Shown: positions 25,677 to 34,809 of the stretch, piece after piece
How the letters are laid out: each line of letters starts with the position of its first letter
Position numbering within the stretch: the first letter of the stretch is position 1
Translations under genes and position numbers: made by a program
NCBI GenBank assembly: GCA_903906315.1
Contig: CAIVJW010000007.1
Location: 1-64,000, forward strand
DNA: 64,000 nt
Origin: an uncultured delta proteobacterium
GTDB taxonomy: Bacteria; Myxococcota_A; Polyangia; Polyangiales; Polyangiaceae
Direction: 5' to 3'
The notes under the pieces: model-generated
Told to the model about the DNA's origin: nothing
Databases searched by the model: none
The model's input: only the letters and a program-made list of their open reading frames with translations

Positions 25677-27386
25677 TCAGCCGAGCTCGCGCAGCTCGCG
25701 CTTGAGCACCTTGCCGGTCGGGTTCTTCGGCAGCGCTTCGAGGAACACGACGTCGCGCGGCACCTTCGGCCCGGCGAGGCGCGCTTTGCAGTGATCGCGC
25801 AGCCCGGCCTCGTCGAGCGCCGACCCCGGCCGGCGCACGACGAACGCGCGAACGCGCTCGCCCCACTCCGGGTCGGGCACGCCGATGACGGCGGCCTCGA
25901 CGACGTCGGGGTGCGCGTCGAGCGCGGCCTCGACCTCGGCCGGGTACACGTTGACGCCGCCCGAGATGATGAGGTCGCGCTTGCGGCCCTCGAGGTGGTA
26001 GCAGCCGCGCGCGTCGACGCGGGCGAGGTCGCCGACCGAGAAGAAGCCCTCGAGCATCGAGCTCCTCGTGGCGTCGGGGTCCTTCGAGTAGCCCTCGACC
26101 ATCAGCGAGCTGCGCACGTAGAGCTCGCCGACGGCGCCGACGGGGCACGCCTCGCCGCGCTCGTCGACGAGGCGGATCTCGTTGCCCGGCACGCGGTGGC
26201 CGATGGTGCCGGGCGAGGCGCGCAGATCGGCCGGCCCCGCGACGGTGACGAGGCCCGTCTCGGTGGCGCCGTAGAAGTTCCAGAGCTTGTCGCCGATCAC
26301 GTTCAGCACGTCGAGGGCGAGCGACGCGGGCAGCGGCGCGCCGCCCGAGAAGATGGCCTGGATCGAGGTCGTGTCGTGCGCGCGGAGCGTGTCGGCGCCG
26401 AGCGCCATCAGCCGGTGGAGCATCGTCGGCACGACGGCGGTGGTCTCGACGCGGTAGCGGCGCACGGCCCAGAGGAACGTGTCGGGCCTGAAGTCGGGCA
26501 GGAGGACGATCGTGCCACCGAGGATGTACGTGAGGTTGACGAAGCCGAACGCGGTCGAGTGGTAGAGCGGGCAGACGCAGAGGTGGACCTGCCCGACGCG
26601 CAGCGGGGTCTCGCCGACGAAGGCGAGGGCGCCGGAGAGGGCGTCCTTCGGGAACTTGCGGACGGCGCCCTTGGGGCGGCCGGTGGTGCCCGAGGTGTAG
26701 ATGACGACGGCGGCGTCGCCGGTGTCGGCGTCGACGACCTTCTCGCCCGTGGCCGAGTCGGCGACGAGCTCCTCGACGCTCGGGAAGCCGGCGGAGGCGC
26801 CGCCGACGCTCACCCAGGCGTCGATCGGCGCGGCGGGCGTGCCCGCGGAGGCGGCGCGAGCGACGTCGGCGACGTCGGCGTCGAAGAATACGACCTTCGC
26901 CCCGGAGTGATTGACCAGGTACTCGAGCTCGCTCGCGGTCGATCGCCACGAGATGGTGACGCTCGCGCCGCCGACGCGGCTGACGGCGGCGGGCAGGATG
27001 ATGGCGTCGGCGCGGTTCTTCAGGGCGAAGAGAACGGGGGTGCCGCGCCCGACGCCGCGGCGCGCGAGGGCGCGGGCGGCGCGGTCGATGGCGCGGTCGA
27101 GCTCGAGCCACGAGTAGACGCGGTCGCGCGCCCGCCCTGCGTCGACGCCGGGCTGCGCGGGGATCACGAGCGCCGTGCGGTGCGGCGTGTTGCGCGCGTG
27201 ATAGCGGTAGATGAGCGACGGGTTGGGCGTGCCCTTGGGCAGCTCGCGCAGCAGCAGAAGCGCGCCGGGCAGCTCGAGCGCGCGGGCCATGCCCGATCGG
27301 ATCCCGACGACGCCCAAGGTCGCCGCACGGAAGGCCAACCCGCGGGCGGATCGGCCGACGTCGAGCACGGTGTCGCGGAGTCCCAT
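25677..27386 (-). CDS. Acyl-CoA synthetase (AMP-forming, class I adenylate-forming)
   Basis: 569 residues. The adenylation motif is YTSGTTGRPKGAVRKF, followed by FYGATETGLV, the hinge SVGDLARVDARGCYHLEGR and the catalytic Lys in NPTGKVLKRELREL. It activates a carboxylic acid to acyl-AMP and then acyl-CoA. The hydrophobic N-terminal segment resembles that of FadD-like/VLACS enzymes at the inner membrane. ATG 27386 follows a TGG-TAGAGT box by 8 nt. The nearby acyl-CoA dehydrogenase suggests fatty-acid degradation, though they are not one operon. Confidence 0.93.
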   Translation of the reverse strand: MGLRDTVLDVGRSARGLAFRAATLGVVGIRSGMARALELPGALLLLRELPKGTPNPSLIYRYHARNTPHRTALVIPAQPGVDAGRARDRVYSWLELDRAIDRAARALARRGVGRGTPVLFALKNRADAIILPAAVSRVGGASVTISWRSTASELEYLVNHSGAKVVFFDADVADVARAASAGTPAAPIDAWVSVGGASAGFPSVEELVADSATGEKVVDADTGDAAVVIYTSGTTGRPKGAVRKFPKDALSGALAFVGETPLRVGQVHLCVCPLYHSTAFGFVNLTYILGGTIVLLPDFRPDTFLWAVRRYRVETTAVVPTMLHRLMALGADTLRAHDTTSIQAIFSGGAPLPASLALDVLNVIGDKLWNFYGATETGLVTVAGPADLRASPGTIGHRVPGNEIRLVDERGEACPVGAVGELYVRSSLMVEGYSKDPDATRSSMLEGFFSVGDLARVDARGCYHLEGRKRDLIISGGVNVYPAEVEAALDAHPDVVEAAVIGVPDPEWGERVRAFVVRRPGSALDEAGLRDHCKARLAGPKVPRDVVFLEALPKNPTGKVLKRELRELG

Positions 27387-27394
27387 CGCCGCCG

Positions 27395-27403
27395 ACTCTA
27401 CCA
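27395..27403 (-). promoter_or_regulatory. Extended -10 element (TGG-TAGAGT) for the acyl-CoA synthetase
   Basis: On the minus strand TGG plus TAGAGT ends 8 nt before ATG 27386; no Shine-Dalgarno sequence. Confidence 0.45.
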
Positions 27404-27502
27404 CCCGCGGCCGCGGCGGCGTGAAGGGTGCGCCGCGGCCGGGCACGACGCGGTGACCTTGGCGGATGGGGTCCGTCGACGCGCGCGTGTATGCTTTCGA
27501 GC

Positions 27503-27886
27503 GTGACCGAGCCCGACCGTCGGAGCGCATCGCGGGCCCCCATCGAGCTCAGCGTCGAGTACAAGCGCGTCAACAGCTTCTTCGCGGACTACACGCGCAA
27601 CATCTCCAAGGGCGGCACCTTCATCCGGACGGAGCGACCGCTCGAGGTCGGCACGGAGCTCGTCTTCGAGCTGCGCGTGCGCGGGATCGACGAGGGCCTG
27701 CGGCTGCGCGGCAAGGTCCAGTGGGCCGTGCGGCCCGAGGATGCGTCGCCCGCGTCGCCCGCCGGAATGGGAATCGAGTTTCTGTACGATGACGAAGGGC
27801 AGCGAGGGCGCAGCGCCGAGCTCGTCGAGCGGCTGCTCGTGAGCGAGCTCGGGGCGGGGCTCGCGGCCCGACTGCTGGCGAAGTAG
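27503..27886 (+). CDS. PilZ-domain protein
   Basis: About 127 residues forming a single PilZ-like domain. It has RRSASRAPIELSVEYKR followed by YTRNISKGGTFIRTERPLEVG and LRGKVQW. The first Arg cluster and the (D/N)xSxxG-like NISKGG correspond to c-di-GMP-binding positions, with Asn replacing the usual Asp. It matches the myxobacterial TIGR02266 type. GTG 27503 is preferred because a TATGCT box ends 7 nt before it; ATG 27491 is in frame but overlaps that box. It is a stand-alone, presumably cytoplasmic adaptor. Confidence 0.85.
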   Translation: MTEPDRRSASRAPIELSVEYKRVNSFFADYTRNISKGGTFIRTERPLEVGTELVFELRVRGIDEGLRLRGKVQWAVRPEDASPASPAGMGIEFLYDDEGQRGRSAELVERLLVSELGAGLAARLLAK

Positions 27887-27967
27887 CGCTCGGCGCACGC
27901 CCGGCGCGGAGATCGGAGCGGAGCGCCCGGGTGCGCGCGGCCGACCGCCGTGTACACTGCGGCGGCA

Positions 27968-30220
27968 ATGGCCCGTGCTCTCCCGTCCGCGGCTCGCCGC
28001 CCCCGGTCCGCCGCGCTCGCCGTCCTCCTGTCGCTCGCCGCCGCCGGGTGCGGCGCAGCGCCCACCGCGGCCCGACCGCGCCCCACGCTAGGCGGCGAGG
28101 CGACGATCGGGGTGACGGACGTGCCCGACGATCGCTTCGCCGAGAGCCTGCACCGCGTGCTGCGCGACGGGAGCGCGTCGCCGGATCGGAGCGCGCTGCT
28201 CGCCGGCGTCGTGCGGCGACAGCTCGCGCACGCGGACAAGCGCTTCGCCGGCGGGCGGGACGCGCGCGGCACCGAGAGCGTGCTCGGGGCGATCGCGCTG
28301 CTCCGATCGGGCGAGGCGCAGCGCGCTCTCCTCGACGCAACCGGCGATCGCGCGATCGCGGGCGCGCTCGCGCGGGCCAGTCAGCGCGGTGACGAGGGGC
28401 GCGCACTGGCGCTCCTGCGCCTGCGGTCGGCGGCGCTGCCCGAGGGCGCGCCGGCGCGGGCCGAGGTAAGCGATCACCTCGCGGCGCTCGAGCGCTGGAT
28501 GAAGGAGACGCGCACGGGAGGGCCGCTCCAGCGGCTCGGCGCCGAGGAGCGCGCGGCCGTCGGGCGCGCGCTGATCGACCCGTCGGACGAGGCCCTCGCG
28601 GCGGCGACGAGCGCGATCGGCGCGTTCGTGGACCGCGCCATCCAGTACAACTTCGAGCTGCAGCAGACGCGGCAGCGGCCCGAGCGCGAGGAGGCCATCG
28701 AGGCCGCGCGCGCGCTCGAGTCGGGCGCCGAGACGATGGCGGCGCTCTACCTGCGCCAGGGCGACGCGAAGCGCGCGCTCGAGGCGATCGATCGCACCGG
28801 GGCGCGGAGGCTCATCCGGCCGCCGCTCTACGAGCGGATCCGGCTCGCGGCGACCGACGACGGCGCGCGCGACTGGCAGGTGCTGGCTGCGGTGTTCGCG
28901 CAGAAGGCAGCGCGCGCGGGCGACGCGGACGACACGCCGGAGACGGCCGTCGCGCCCGCGGTGGTGTCGGCGGGCCTTTGGGGCGCGTCGCTCGAGAGCT
29001 ACCGCCGCGCGCCGACCGCCTTCGAGAGCGGAATGCTGCTCGCGCGGTCGCTCGTGAGCCTCGGCCTCTCGGAGGCCGCGCCGCTCGTGGTGAACGACGG
29101 CCTCGGCGCGCAGCCGAACCTCGGCGCGCTGTCGGCCGCGATGGGCCTCGTGATGGCCGCGGTGGGCGACGGCGCGGAGGCGGACGACCTCGACGCCGCG
29201 CGCCGCACCTTCGCGGCGTCCGCGCCGATCCTGGCGGCCGCGGAGCGACCCGACGCGAAGGGCCACGTCGAGCCGACGCCGGCGCGCGTGCGGCTCCTGA
29301 TGGCCTCGATCGAGATCCGCGACGGCAAGCTCGCGGCGGCGCGCCCGCTGCTCGAGGCGGCCGCCACGGCCGAGCCGACGGTGGCGGGCTTCACGCTGCT
29401 GGCAATGCTCGAGCGGCAGGCGGGCGATGGCGCGGCGGCGCTGGGGCACCTCGCCAAGGCGCTGACGGCGCCCGACGCACGCACGGCGCGGCTCGACGTC
29501 GCCGAGGCGCACGCGCTCGCTTTCGAGATCCGACGCGATGGCGGCGCGGGCGCCTCGGCCCGGGCCGAGCTCGACGCGGCGCTCACGTGGGCGCTGTCCG
29601 CCCGGCAGCTGCGCGGCGACGTGGTGGCGCGAGCGCGCACCGAGCGCCTCCTCGGGCGCGTGCTGGACGACTACGGCGACCGCAAGGGCGCGGCGCGCGC
29701 GCTCGATCGCGCGATCTCGGCAGCGGCCGAGGATCGCGCGACGCTCGGCGCGGCGATGCTCGACGCGGTCGCGCGCGCGCTCGTGCTGAAGGACCTGGCC
29801 TCCGCGCGCGCGGCCGTGCGCCGCGGCATCGACAGCGACGCGCCCGAGGAGGACCTCGTCTACGCGGGCCTGTGGCTGCAGCTGCTCGAGCGCGAGCTGC
29901 GCCAACCGGGCGATGGCACCGCCGACCGCGCGCTGCGATCGCCCGGCCACGGCACGTGGGCGAACAAGCTCGCCGCGTGGGCGACGGGCAAGCTCCCCGA
30001 CGCGGACCTCGCGCGCGCCGCGCAGAGCGCCGCGCAGCGCGTGGAGCTCGATTTCTACCTTGCGATGTCGAGGAAGGTCGCCGGCGATCCGGGCGCCGAC
30101 GAACGACTGCGGGCCATCGGCAAGAGCCCCGTCCTCGATCTGATCGAGGTGCAGATCGCGCGCGAGCTGTACGCGCCGCGCGCCCGCACCGAGCTGCCGG
30201 GCGGCGTCACCGTCCCCTGA
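27968..30220 (+). CDS. Large TPR-like lipoprotein
   Basis: 750 residues. The lipobox AAAGC follows the signal peptide (lipid on about Cys28). Nearly all the rest is Ala/Arg/Leu-rich helix with tetratricopeptide-like pairs, for example ALYLRQGDAKRALEAIDRTGA and GFTLLAMLERQAGDGAAALGHLA. This suggests a periplasmic helical-repeat scaffold for protein contacts. There is no catalytic motif. A TACACT box ends 9 nt before ATG 27968. It is convergent with a second membrane protein that also ends in a TPR-like unit. Confidence 0.8.
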   Translation: MARALPSAARRPRSAALAVLLSLAAAGCGAAPTAARPRPTLGGEATIGVTDVPDDRFAESLHRVLRDGSASPDRSALLAGVVRRQLAHADKRFAGGRDARGTESVLGAIALLRSGEAQRALLDATGDRAIAGALARASQRGDEGRALALLRLRSAALPEGAPARAEVSDHLAALERWMKETRTGGPLQRLGAEERAAVGRALIDPSDEALAAATSAIGAFVDRAIQYNFELQQTRQRPEREEAIEAARALESGAETMAALYLRQGDAKRALEAIDRTGARRLIRPPLYERIRLAATDDGARDWQVLAAVFAQKAARAGDADDTPETAVAPAVVSAGLWGASLESYRRAPTAFESGMLLARSLVSLGLSEAAPLVVNDGLGAQPNLGALSAAMGLVMAAVGDGAEADDLDAARRTFAASAPILAAAERPDAKGHVEPTPARVRLLMASIEIRDGKLAAARPLLEAAATAEPTVAGFTLLAMLERQAGDGAAALGHLAKALTAPDARTARLDVAEAHALAFEIRRDGGAGASARAELDAALTWALSARQLRGDVVARARTERLLGRVLDDYGDRKGAARALDRAISAAAEDRATLGAAMLDAVARALVLKDLASARAAVRRGIDSDAPEEDLVYAGLWLQLLERELRQPGDGTADRALRSPGHGTWANKLAAWATGKLPDADLARAAQSAAQRVELDFYLAMSRKVAGDPGADERLRAIGKSPVLDLIEVQIARELYAPRARTELPGGVTVP

Positions 30221-30268
30221 AGCGCGCCGAGGCGCCGCGCGCGAGCCGCGCCGCGCGACGGGGCGCGA

Positions 30269-31309
30269 TCAGTCCTCGCCGGCCCGCTCGAGCGCCGCGC
30301 GGAGGTAGTTCGTCGCGCGCAGCGCGAAGCGCCCGTCGGGCGCCGCCTCGAGGTGACGCCGGAGCTGCTCGACCGCGAGCGGGAAGCGCCCCATGCGGTA
30401 CGCGAGCATGCCCCTCGCCAGCGCGGCGGGGTACGCCGGGTCGACGCGCGAGAGCTCGTCGACCTTCTTGAGGCGGTACCCCTCGACGAGCGCGAGGCGA
30501 CGCTGCTCGACCGCGTCGAGCTCCGCATCGGGACCCGCGGGCTTCGACGCGCCCGGCGTGCCTGTAGGCCCATCGGCGGCCGCGGCCACCTGCGAGGGCG
30601 GGTGGCGCAGCAGGAAGCCCGCGAGGACGCGCTCCTCGTCGAGCGTGACCGCGATCGGGCCGCCCTCGAGCCCCGTGATCTGACCCCAGCGCTTCTTGAA
30701 GACGACCCGGAGCGCGGCGTCATCCATCCGGATGTGGCGGCGCGGCGCGACCGGCGGCTCGACGAGCCAGCCGTTGCGGCCGAGCATGTGCAGCAGGCTG
30801 CCCCCGAGCTCGACGAGCTCGTCGGTCTCCTCGCCGGTCGCCTCCCACCGGCGGAGCTCGCGCAGCAGCGAGCGCTGCTCGAACGCACGGAGCTTGGCGA
30901 CCTCGATCTCGCCGACCTTCAGCGCGCGCCCCGCCACGTCGGCGAGCCGGCGGCGAGCCCCGCCGAGGTCCTCGGCCTGCCCGGCGCGGTCCGCGCGCCC
31001 GTAGGCGCGGTAGGCCGACCCGAGCTCGCGCACGTCGATGTCCAGCCGCTCCTGCTCGGCGGCGGCCGCGAGCGCGTCGTCGGCCGACGTCACGCGGGCG
31101 AGCTCGCGCCGGTCGACCCTCGGATCGGGCAGCGCCTCGTCCGGCTCGACCGGACGGGGAACGGCGACGAGCGCGACGAGCGCGGCGAAGGCGACAAGGA
31201 CGACCGCTGGCTGCCAGCCCTCGAGCGGGTCGCGACGGGGCCTGCCCGGCGACGGGAGGAAGCGCGCCTTGACAGCGGGCGGACGGGATCGCGAGGATGG
31301 CTTGGGCAT
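30269..31309 (-). CDS. Membrane-anchored protein with C-terminal TPR-like repeat
   Basis: 346 residues: a Lys/Arg/Pro/Ser-rich cytoplasmic start, one membrane helix (AVVLVAFAALVALVAV, about 35-52), a helical region of unknown type (about 65-150), a central beta-rich part and a C-terminal TPR-like unit (AALARGMLAYRMGRFPLAVE...). I recognise no family. ATG 31309 is chosen because upstream in-frame residues are unlike coding sequence. It is divergent from the small PilZ gene and may share its promoter region. Confidence 0.72.
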   Translation of the reverse strand: MPKPSSRSRPPAVKARFLPSPGRPRRDPLEGWQPAVVLVAFAALVALVAVPRPVEPDEALPDPRVDRRELARVTSADDALAAAAEQERLDIDVRELGSAYRAYGRADRAGQAEDLGGARRRLADVAGRALKVGEIEVAKLRAFEQRSLLRELRRWEATGEETDELVELGGSLLHMLGRNGWLVEPPVAPRRHIRMDDAALRVVFKKRWGQITGLEGGPIAVTLDEERVLAGFLLRHPPSQVAAAADGPTGTPGASKPAGPDAELDAVEQRRLALVEGYRLKKVDELSRVDPAYPAALARGMLAYRMGRFPLAVEQLRRHLEAAPDGRFALRATNYLRAALERAGED

Positions 31310-31394
31310 CCGAGGTAGACTCGGGGCCGAGCATAGCAAGACGCGCCCGCCGCCTGCGCGCGCGTTCGTCGCGCGATGATGAGAAGGAGTCTCC

Positions 31395-31703
31395 GTGCCT
31401 GAGAATCGCCAGCACCAGCGCCAGCCCGTCGCCATCCCCATCGCGTTCGACGGCGTGGGCAGGGCTCGCACGGAGGCCATCTGCCGCGACGTGAGCCTCG
31501 GCGGCATGTTCATCGAGACGTCGACGCGGGTGCCCTTCGGCGAGCCGCTCCGCCTCTACCTGCTGCTGCCCGGCATGAAGGTGGAGACCCGGGTGGCGGG
31601 CATCGTGCGCTGGACGAAGCCCGAGGGCCTCGGCATCCAGTTCGGGGCCATGGGCGCGCGTGAGACGTACGCCCTGACCGAGCTCCTCGCCTCGAGGAAG
31701 TAG
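31395..31703 (+). CDS. Small PilZ-domain protein
   Basis: 102 residues from GTG 31395 with a strong AAGGAG ribosome-binding site. A minimal PilZ domain: RQHQRQPVAIPIAFDG, then CRDVSLGGMFIET (DxSxxG c-di-GMP motif intact) and GIVRWTKPEGLGIQFG. It likely binds c-di-GMP and acts as an adaptor for motility or exopolysaccharide control. Unlike the PilZ protein at 27503 it keeps the full DVSLGG motif. Confidence 0.9.
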   Translation: MPENRQHQRQPVAIPIAFDGVGRARTEAICRDVSLGGMFIETSTRVPFGEPLRLYLLLPGMKVETRVAGIVRWTKPEGLGIQFGAMGARETYALTELLASRK

Positions 31704-31715
31704 CGCGGAGCGCGC

Positions 31716-31735
31716 CGGCCCCGCTTCAGGGGCCG
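31716..31735. terminator. Hairpin between convergent PilZ and FecR-domain genes
   Basis: CGGCCCC pairs with GGGGCCG across a 6-nt loop and includes the stop of the minus-strand gene. It could serve both convergent units; no T-run is present. Confidence 0.4.
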
Positions 31736-32991
31736 AAGGCCACCGGCAGGCTCAGCGTGCGGGGGCCCTCGCCGAAGCGGCCACCGAGCACGCCGCCGGA
31801 GCAAGCCAGGAACTCGGGCTTCATCGGCGGGTCGAAGCGAGCGGACTGCACGGAGCCGTCGTCGCGGAGCGTGACGGTGAGCGTCGATCGGACGGACAGG
31901 CCGAGCGCGGCCCCGGCGCCGCCGTACGCCTGAGCGAAGCAGCGATGCAGGCCGGCGCGCACGCCCCCGAGCGTGAGCGTGGGGAGCGTCGGTGCGGCCG
32001 CTTCGGGCGCGGCGGCATCGGCGACCGACGGCGCGGCGCCTGCGCTCGCCTCCGGCTCGGCGCCACGCGCGGCCACGGGAGACCGAGCCGGAGTGCCCGC
32101 GGCCCGAGCAGACACGCTAGCGCCGGGCGGCGCGCCCGAGGGCTCGTCGTCGCGCGGAGGCGCCTCGGTGGGGTCGGGCTCGCGCTCCGCCGCGACGGCG
32201 AGCGGGCGCGGCAGATTGCGTGCGGTACGGCCGCCATCGAGCGAGAACGCGGCGCGGGACGGACCGACCAGGAGGTGGCCGCTCGTCGCGCCCACGTGCC
32301 CGACCGGACCGACGGCGACGGCCCCGTGCTCGACGTCGACCACGATCCCGCCGGGCCCCCGGGACACGGAGAACGCCGTCCCGTGCACGGCGACGCGCGT
32401 GCCGCCGACCTCGACGGCGAAGGCCTCGATGAGCCCGAGCGACGGGTCGCGCGGCGCGACCTCGGCTCGGAGCGAGCCCTGCTCCAGCGCGACCACGTGC
32501 CCGCCCTCCGACTCGGCGAGGCCGGGCGCGCGCGCCTGGGTCTTGATGACGACGCGGCTGTGCGGGGCGATCGACCAGCGCAGCGACCCTGCCTGGGAGA
32601 ACGTCGCGGCCGCGTCGCCGGTTTCGACCACGTCACCGGCGCGGAGCGCGGAGAGATCGTGATCGCCTCGGCCGCCCGCCTCGCCGGACGCGAGCGCTAC
32701 GGACGCGGGGGCAACGTGGCGCGACGCGCCGACCGCCGGCGCCGGCGCGCTCGTTCCGCCGAGGCCGATCCCGAGCACGATGGCCGCGGCCGCCGCGACG
32801 AGCGGCAGCGCCATGCGCAGCGGCGAAGCGATGCGCACCGGGGCGTGGAGCCTCGACACCCGCTCGACCTCGTCGAGGCGCACCGACAGGCGCTGCTCGA
32901 CCGCGTCCCAGTCGTGCTGCGGCGCGTCCTCCTCGCGGAGGGCGCTCACCATCACGCGCATTGCCCGTGCCTCATCCATGCGGTGCGTCAC
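31726..32991 (-). CDS. FecR-domain membrane protein with AgmX-like C-terminus (likely sigma partner)
   Basis: 421 residues from GTG 32991, overlapping the sigma-factor stop (GTGA). The cytoplasmic N-terminus (about 1-55) is followed by one membrane helix (PLVAAAAAIVLGIGLGG, about 62-78), a periplasmic FecR domain (about 105-245; RAGDVVETGDAAATF, GTRVAVHGTAFSVSR), a Pro/Ala linker and a C-terminal domain (about 340-421; LHRCFAQAY ... LTVTLRDDGSVQSARF ... FLACS). The last matches the AgmX/TonB-like C-terminal domain of myxobacteria. It probably binds and controls the upstream sigma factor. Confidence 0.82.
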   Translation of the reverse strand: MTHRMDEARAMRVMVSALREEDAPQHDWDAVEQRLSVRLDEVERVSRLHAPVRIASPLRMALPLVAAAAAIVLGIGLGGTSAPAPAVGASRHVAPASVALASGEAGGRGDHDLSALRAGDVVETGDAAATFSQAGSLRWSIAPHSRVVIKTQARAPGLAESEGGHVVALEQGSLRAEVAPRDPSLGLIEAFAVEVGGTRVAVHGTAFSVSRGPGGIVVDVEHGAVAVGPVGHVGATSGHLLVGPSRAAFSLDGGRTARNLPRPLAVAAEREPDPTEAPPRDDEPSGAPPGASVSARAAGTPARSPVAARGAEPEASAGAAPSVADAAAPEAAAPTLPTLTLGGVRAGLHRCFAQAYGGAGAALGLSVRSTLTVTLRDDGSVQSARFDPPMKPEFLACSGGVLGGRFGEGPRTLSLPVAFGP

Positions 32992-33629
32992 GTGGCCTCC
33001 GTCCCCTGTCGGGCCTGGCTGGCCCGGTCCCCGGCATCCCCGGCGAGATCGGTCGCGAGCTGCGCCAGCGCGGGCTCTTCCCGCATCATCTCGGCGAGCT
33101 CGCGGCGCGCGTAGAACAGGCGGGTCCGCACGGTGAGCACCGGCGCGCCCACGGCCTCGGCGATCTCGGCCGGCGTCATGCCCTCGAGCTCGTGCAACAC
33201 GAACACGGTGCGCTTCTTCTCGGCCAGTCGATCGACAAGCCGCCGGAACGCCTCGATGCGGCGCTGGCGCGAGGCGTCCTCGTCCGGCCAGATGCCGGCG
33301 TCCGGCTCACGGTCGGACAGCGGCTCACCCGTGAACACCGGGCGGCTCTTGGCGGCTCGCCGCACCATCAGCACGACGTTGACCGTCACCCGGTGCAGCC
33401 ACGTGGTGAAGCGCGCCTGCCCGCGGAACTCGCCGAGGCTGCGGTGCACCTGGAGGAAGACCTCCTGGATGACGTCCTCGGCGTCCGCGGTCGGGCCCAT
33501 CATGCGGAAGACGAGCCGGGCGACGTCGGCCCGATGTCGCCGGAAGAGCTGCGAGAACGCGGCTCTGTCGCCCTTTTGCGAACGCTGGACGAGCTCGTCG
33601 AGCTCGGCGTCCGCGCCTGGATCGCTCAC
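32988..33629 (-). CDS. ECF sigma-70 factor
   Basis: About 213 residues. Sigma region 2 is DRAAFSQLFRRHRADVARLVFRMMGPTADAEDVIQEVFL with RFTTWLHRVTVNV; region 4 is RTVFVLHELEGMTPAEIAEAVGAPVLTVRTRLFYARREL, the helix-turn-helix for the -35 site. There is no region 3, as expected for ECF factors. I choose GTG 33629: a TACGCT box ends 7 nt before it and the sigma domain begins soon after. The frame stays open to ATG 33842 with Pro/Arg-rich sequence. It is translationally coupled to the downstream FecR-domain protein. Confidence 0.9.
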   Translation of the reverse strand: MSDPGADAELDELVQRSQKGDRAAFSQLFRRHRADVARLVFRMMGPTADAEDVIQEVFLQVHRSLGEFRGQARFTTWLHRVTVNVVLMVRRAAKSRPVFTGEPLSDREPDAGIWPDEDASRQRRIEAFRRLVDRLAEKKRTVFVLHELEGMTPAEIAEAVGAPVLTVRTRLFYARRELAEMMREEPALAQLATDLAGDAGDRASQARQGTEAT

Positions 33630-33996
33630 CCGCGTCAGCGTAGCGATCCCGTCCGACGGGCGCGAGGGCACGGAGGCGCGCGAGAACGGAATGTTCCGGG
33701 GCGGCGGCTCAGGAAGGCTGGGCACGGAGGGCGCCACGCACTCGCGCAGGACGACCGGCACCGCAAGGGACGGCCTGAACGCCCGGAACGCGCCTGGCGG
33801 CGTCGACCGGAAGTCCCCCTGGAGTCCCACCGTGCTCATCATGTCCGGCCGGTGAGGTGCCCCTCCTCACCACCGCATTCAAGGCCGCGTCCGCGCGGGT
33901 CGCCAGACCCCGGACCGACCCGACGCCTCGAGCCGTCGCACCGCGGAGCGCGCAGCAAATTTGTCCGAAACCCGCGTCCGACGGCAGGGTCGGCGC

Positions 33997-34092
33997 ATGG
34001 TGTTCATCGCGATCGGCCTGACGGTGGCCCTCGTGACGGCGGACCTGTTCGACCTCGGAGCCCGTCGCACGGCGCGCAAGCCGCCGCTCTAG
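33997..34092 (+). CDS. 31-residue single-span membrane peptide (candidate small gene)
   Basis: ATG 33997 to TAG 34092 encodes 31 residues: a hydrophobic helix (MVFIAIGLTVALVTADLF) and a basic tail (RRTARKPPL). This positive-inside layout is typical of small bacterial membrane proteins. It lies in the roughly 400-nt gap between the sigma gene and the 34249 gene, where nothing else codes. The upstream ribosome-binding site (AGGG) is weak. Conservation is untested. Confidence 0.4.
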   Translation: MVFIAIGLTVALVTADLFDLGARRTARKPPL

Positions 34093-34176
34093 GCTCTTCG
34101 GATCGAGACAGGGGGGACTGACCTGCACGCGACGAGCGCGCACGGCGCCCCTGCGTCGTCACGACGGGGAATGCAG

Positions 34177-34214
34177 AAAAACGAACGCCGCCCGCGACTG
34201 GCGCAGGCGGCGTT
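34177..34214 (-). terminator. Intrinsic terminator after the 34249-34638 gene
   Basis: On the minus strand AACGCCGCC pairs with GGCGGCGTT across 13 nt, followed by CGTTTTT. This is a good rho-independent terminator for the gene ending at 34249. Confidence 0.7.
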
Positions 34215-34248
34215 TCGAGCGGGGCGCTGGGGAGCGCGCCGGCTGGGC

Positions 34249-34638
34249 TCAGCCCTCGGCGGCCGCCTCGACCGGCGCCGCGGCAGGCGCCTTCTTGGGA
34301 GCGTCGAAGAGCGCCGAGAGCTCGACCTTCGCGAGCTTCTTCTGCTCGAGGACCGCATTGACCGCGCGCAGCATGCGGGTCTTCGCCGGACCGCTCAGCG
34401 TCTTGCCGATGAGCGCGGCCGAGAGGGTGCGGTCGGTGATCGGACGGCCGCTGCGCGGCTTCGTCGGCGTCTCGCCTTCCTTCTTCTTGGGGCCGTCCTC
34501 GCTCTTGCGCGCGATGCGGCGGGAGAGCCGAAGGGCGCGGTCCTCGGGGTGCAGCCGCTCAATCTTGGCGGACGCGAGGAGGATGCGGCGGGGGTCGACC
34601 TTGCTCGCCTTGAGAAACTCTTCGAACTTCGTGGCCAT
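34249..34638 (-). CDS. Conserved-looking small basic protein
   Basis: 129 residues, soluble, with a helical start (MATKFEEFLKASKVDPRRIL), a very basic middle (ARKSEDGPKKKEGETPTKPR), a second helical part (SGPAKTRMLRAVNAVLEQKK) and an Ala/Pro tail. The Lys/Arg content suggests nucleic-acid or ribosome contact, but no domain is recognised. A GGGAAG ribosome-binding site and a TAGCGT box about 40 nt upstream support a leadered mRNA, and an intrinsic terminator follows. It looks like a well-expressed, independent gene. Confidence 0.75.
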   Translation of the reverse strand: MATKFEEFLKASKVDPRRILLASAKIERLHPEDRALRLSRRIARKSEDGPKKKEGETPTKPRSGRPITDRTLSAALIGKTLSGPAKTRMLRAVNAVLEQKKLAKVELSALFDAPKKAPAAAPVEAAAEG

Positions 34639-34809
34639 GTCTCTTCCCTGGACGCTCTAAATGAGGGGGGCGCACGCTATCATGGGGGCCCCGGTTGTCC
34701 ATCGGATTCGGCACATGGCCCCGCTCGGAGGGCCGCCGGCGCCACGACCACTCGGGCCTCGCCACCGGACGGCGGACACGCGAGCCGGTTCTCGGTTCGT
34801 CCGCGCAAA

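Noticed and set aside
33630-33842. A 71-residue N-terminal extension of the ECF sigma factor
   Set aside because: The segment is Pro/Arg/Ser-rich, unlike sigma region 1 or 2, and a -10 box sits directly before GTG 33629. Kept only as an alternative start.
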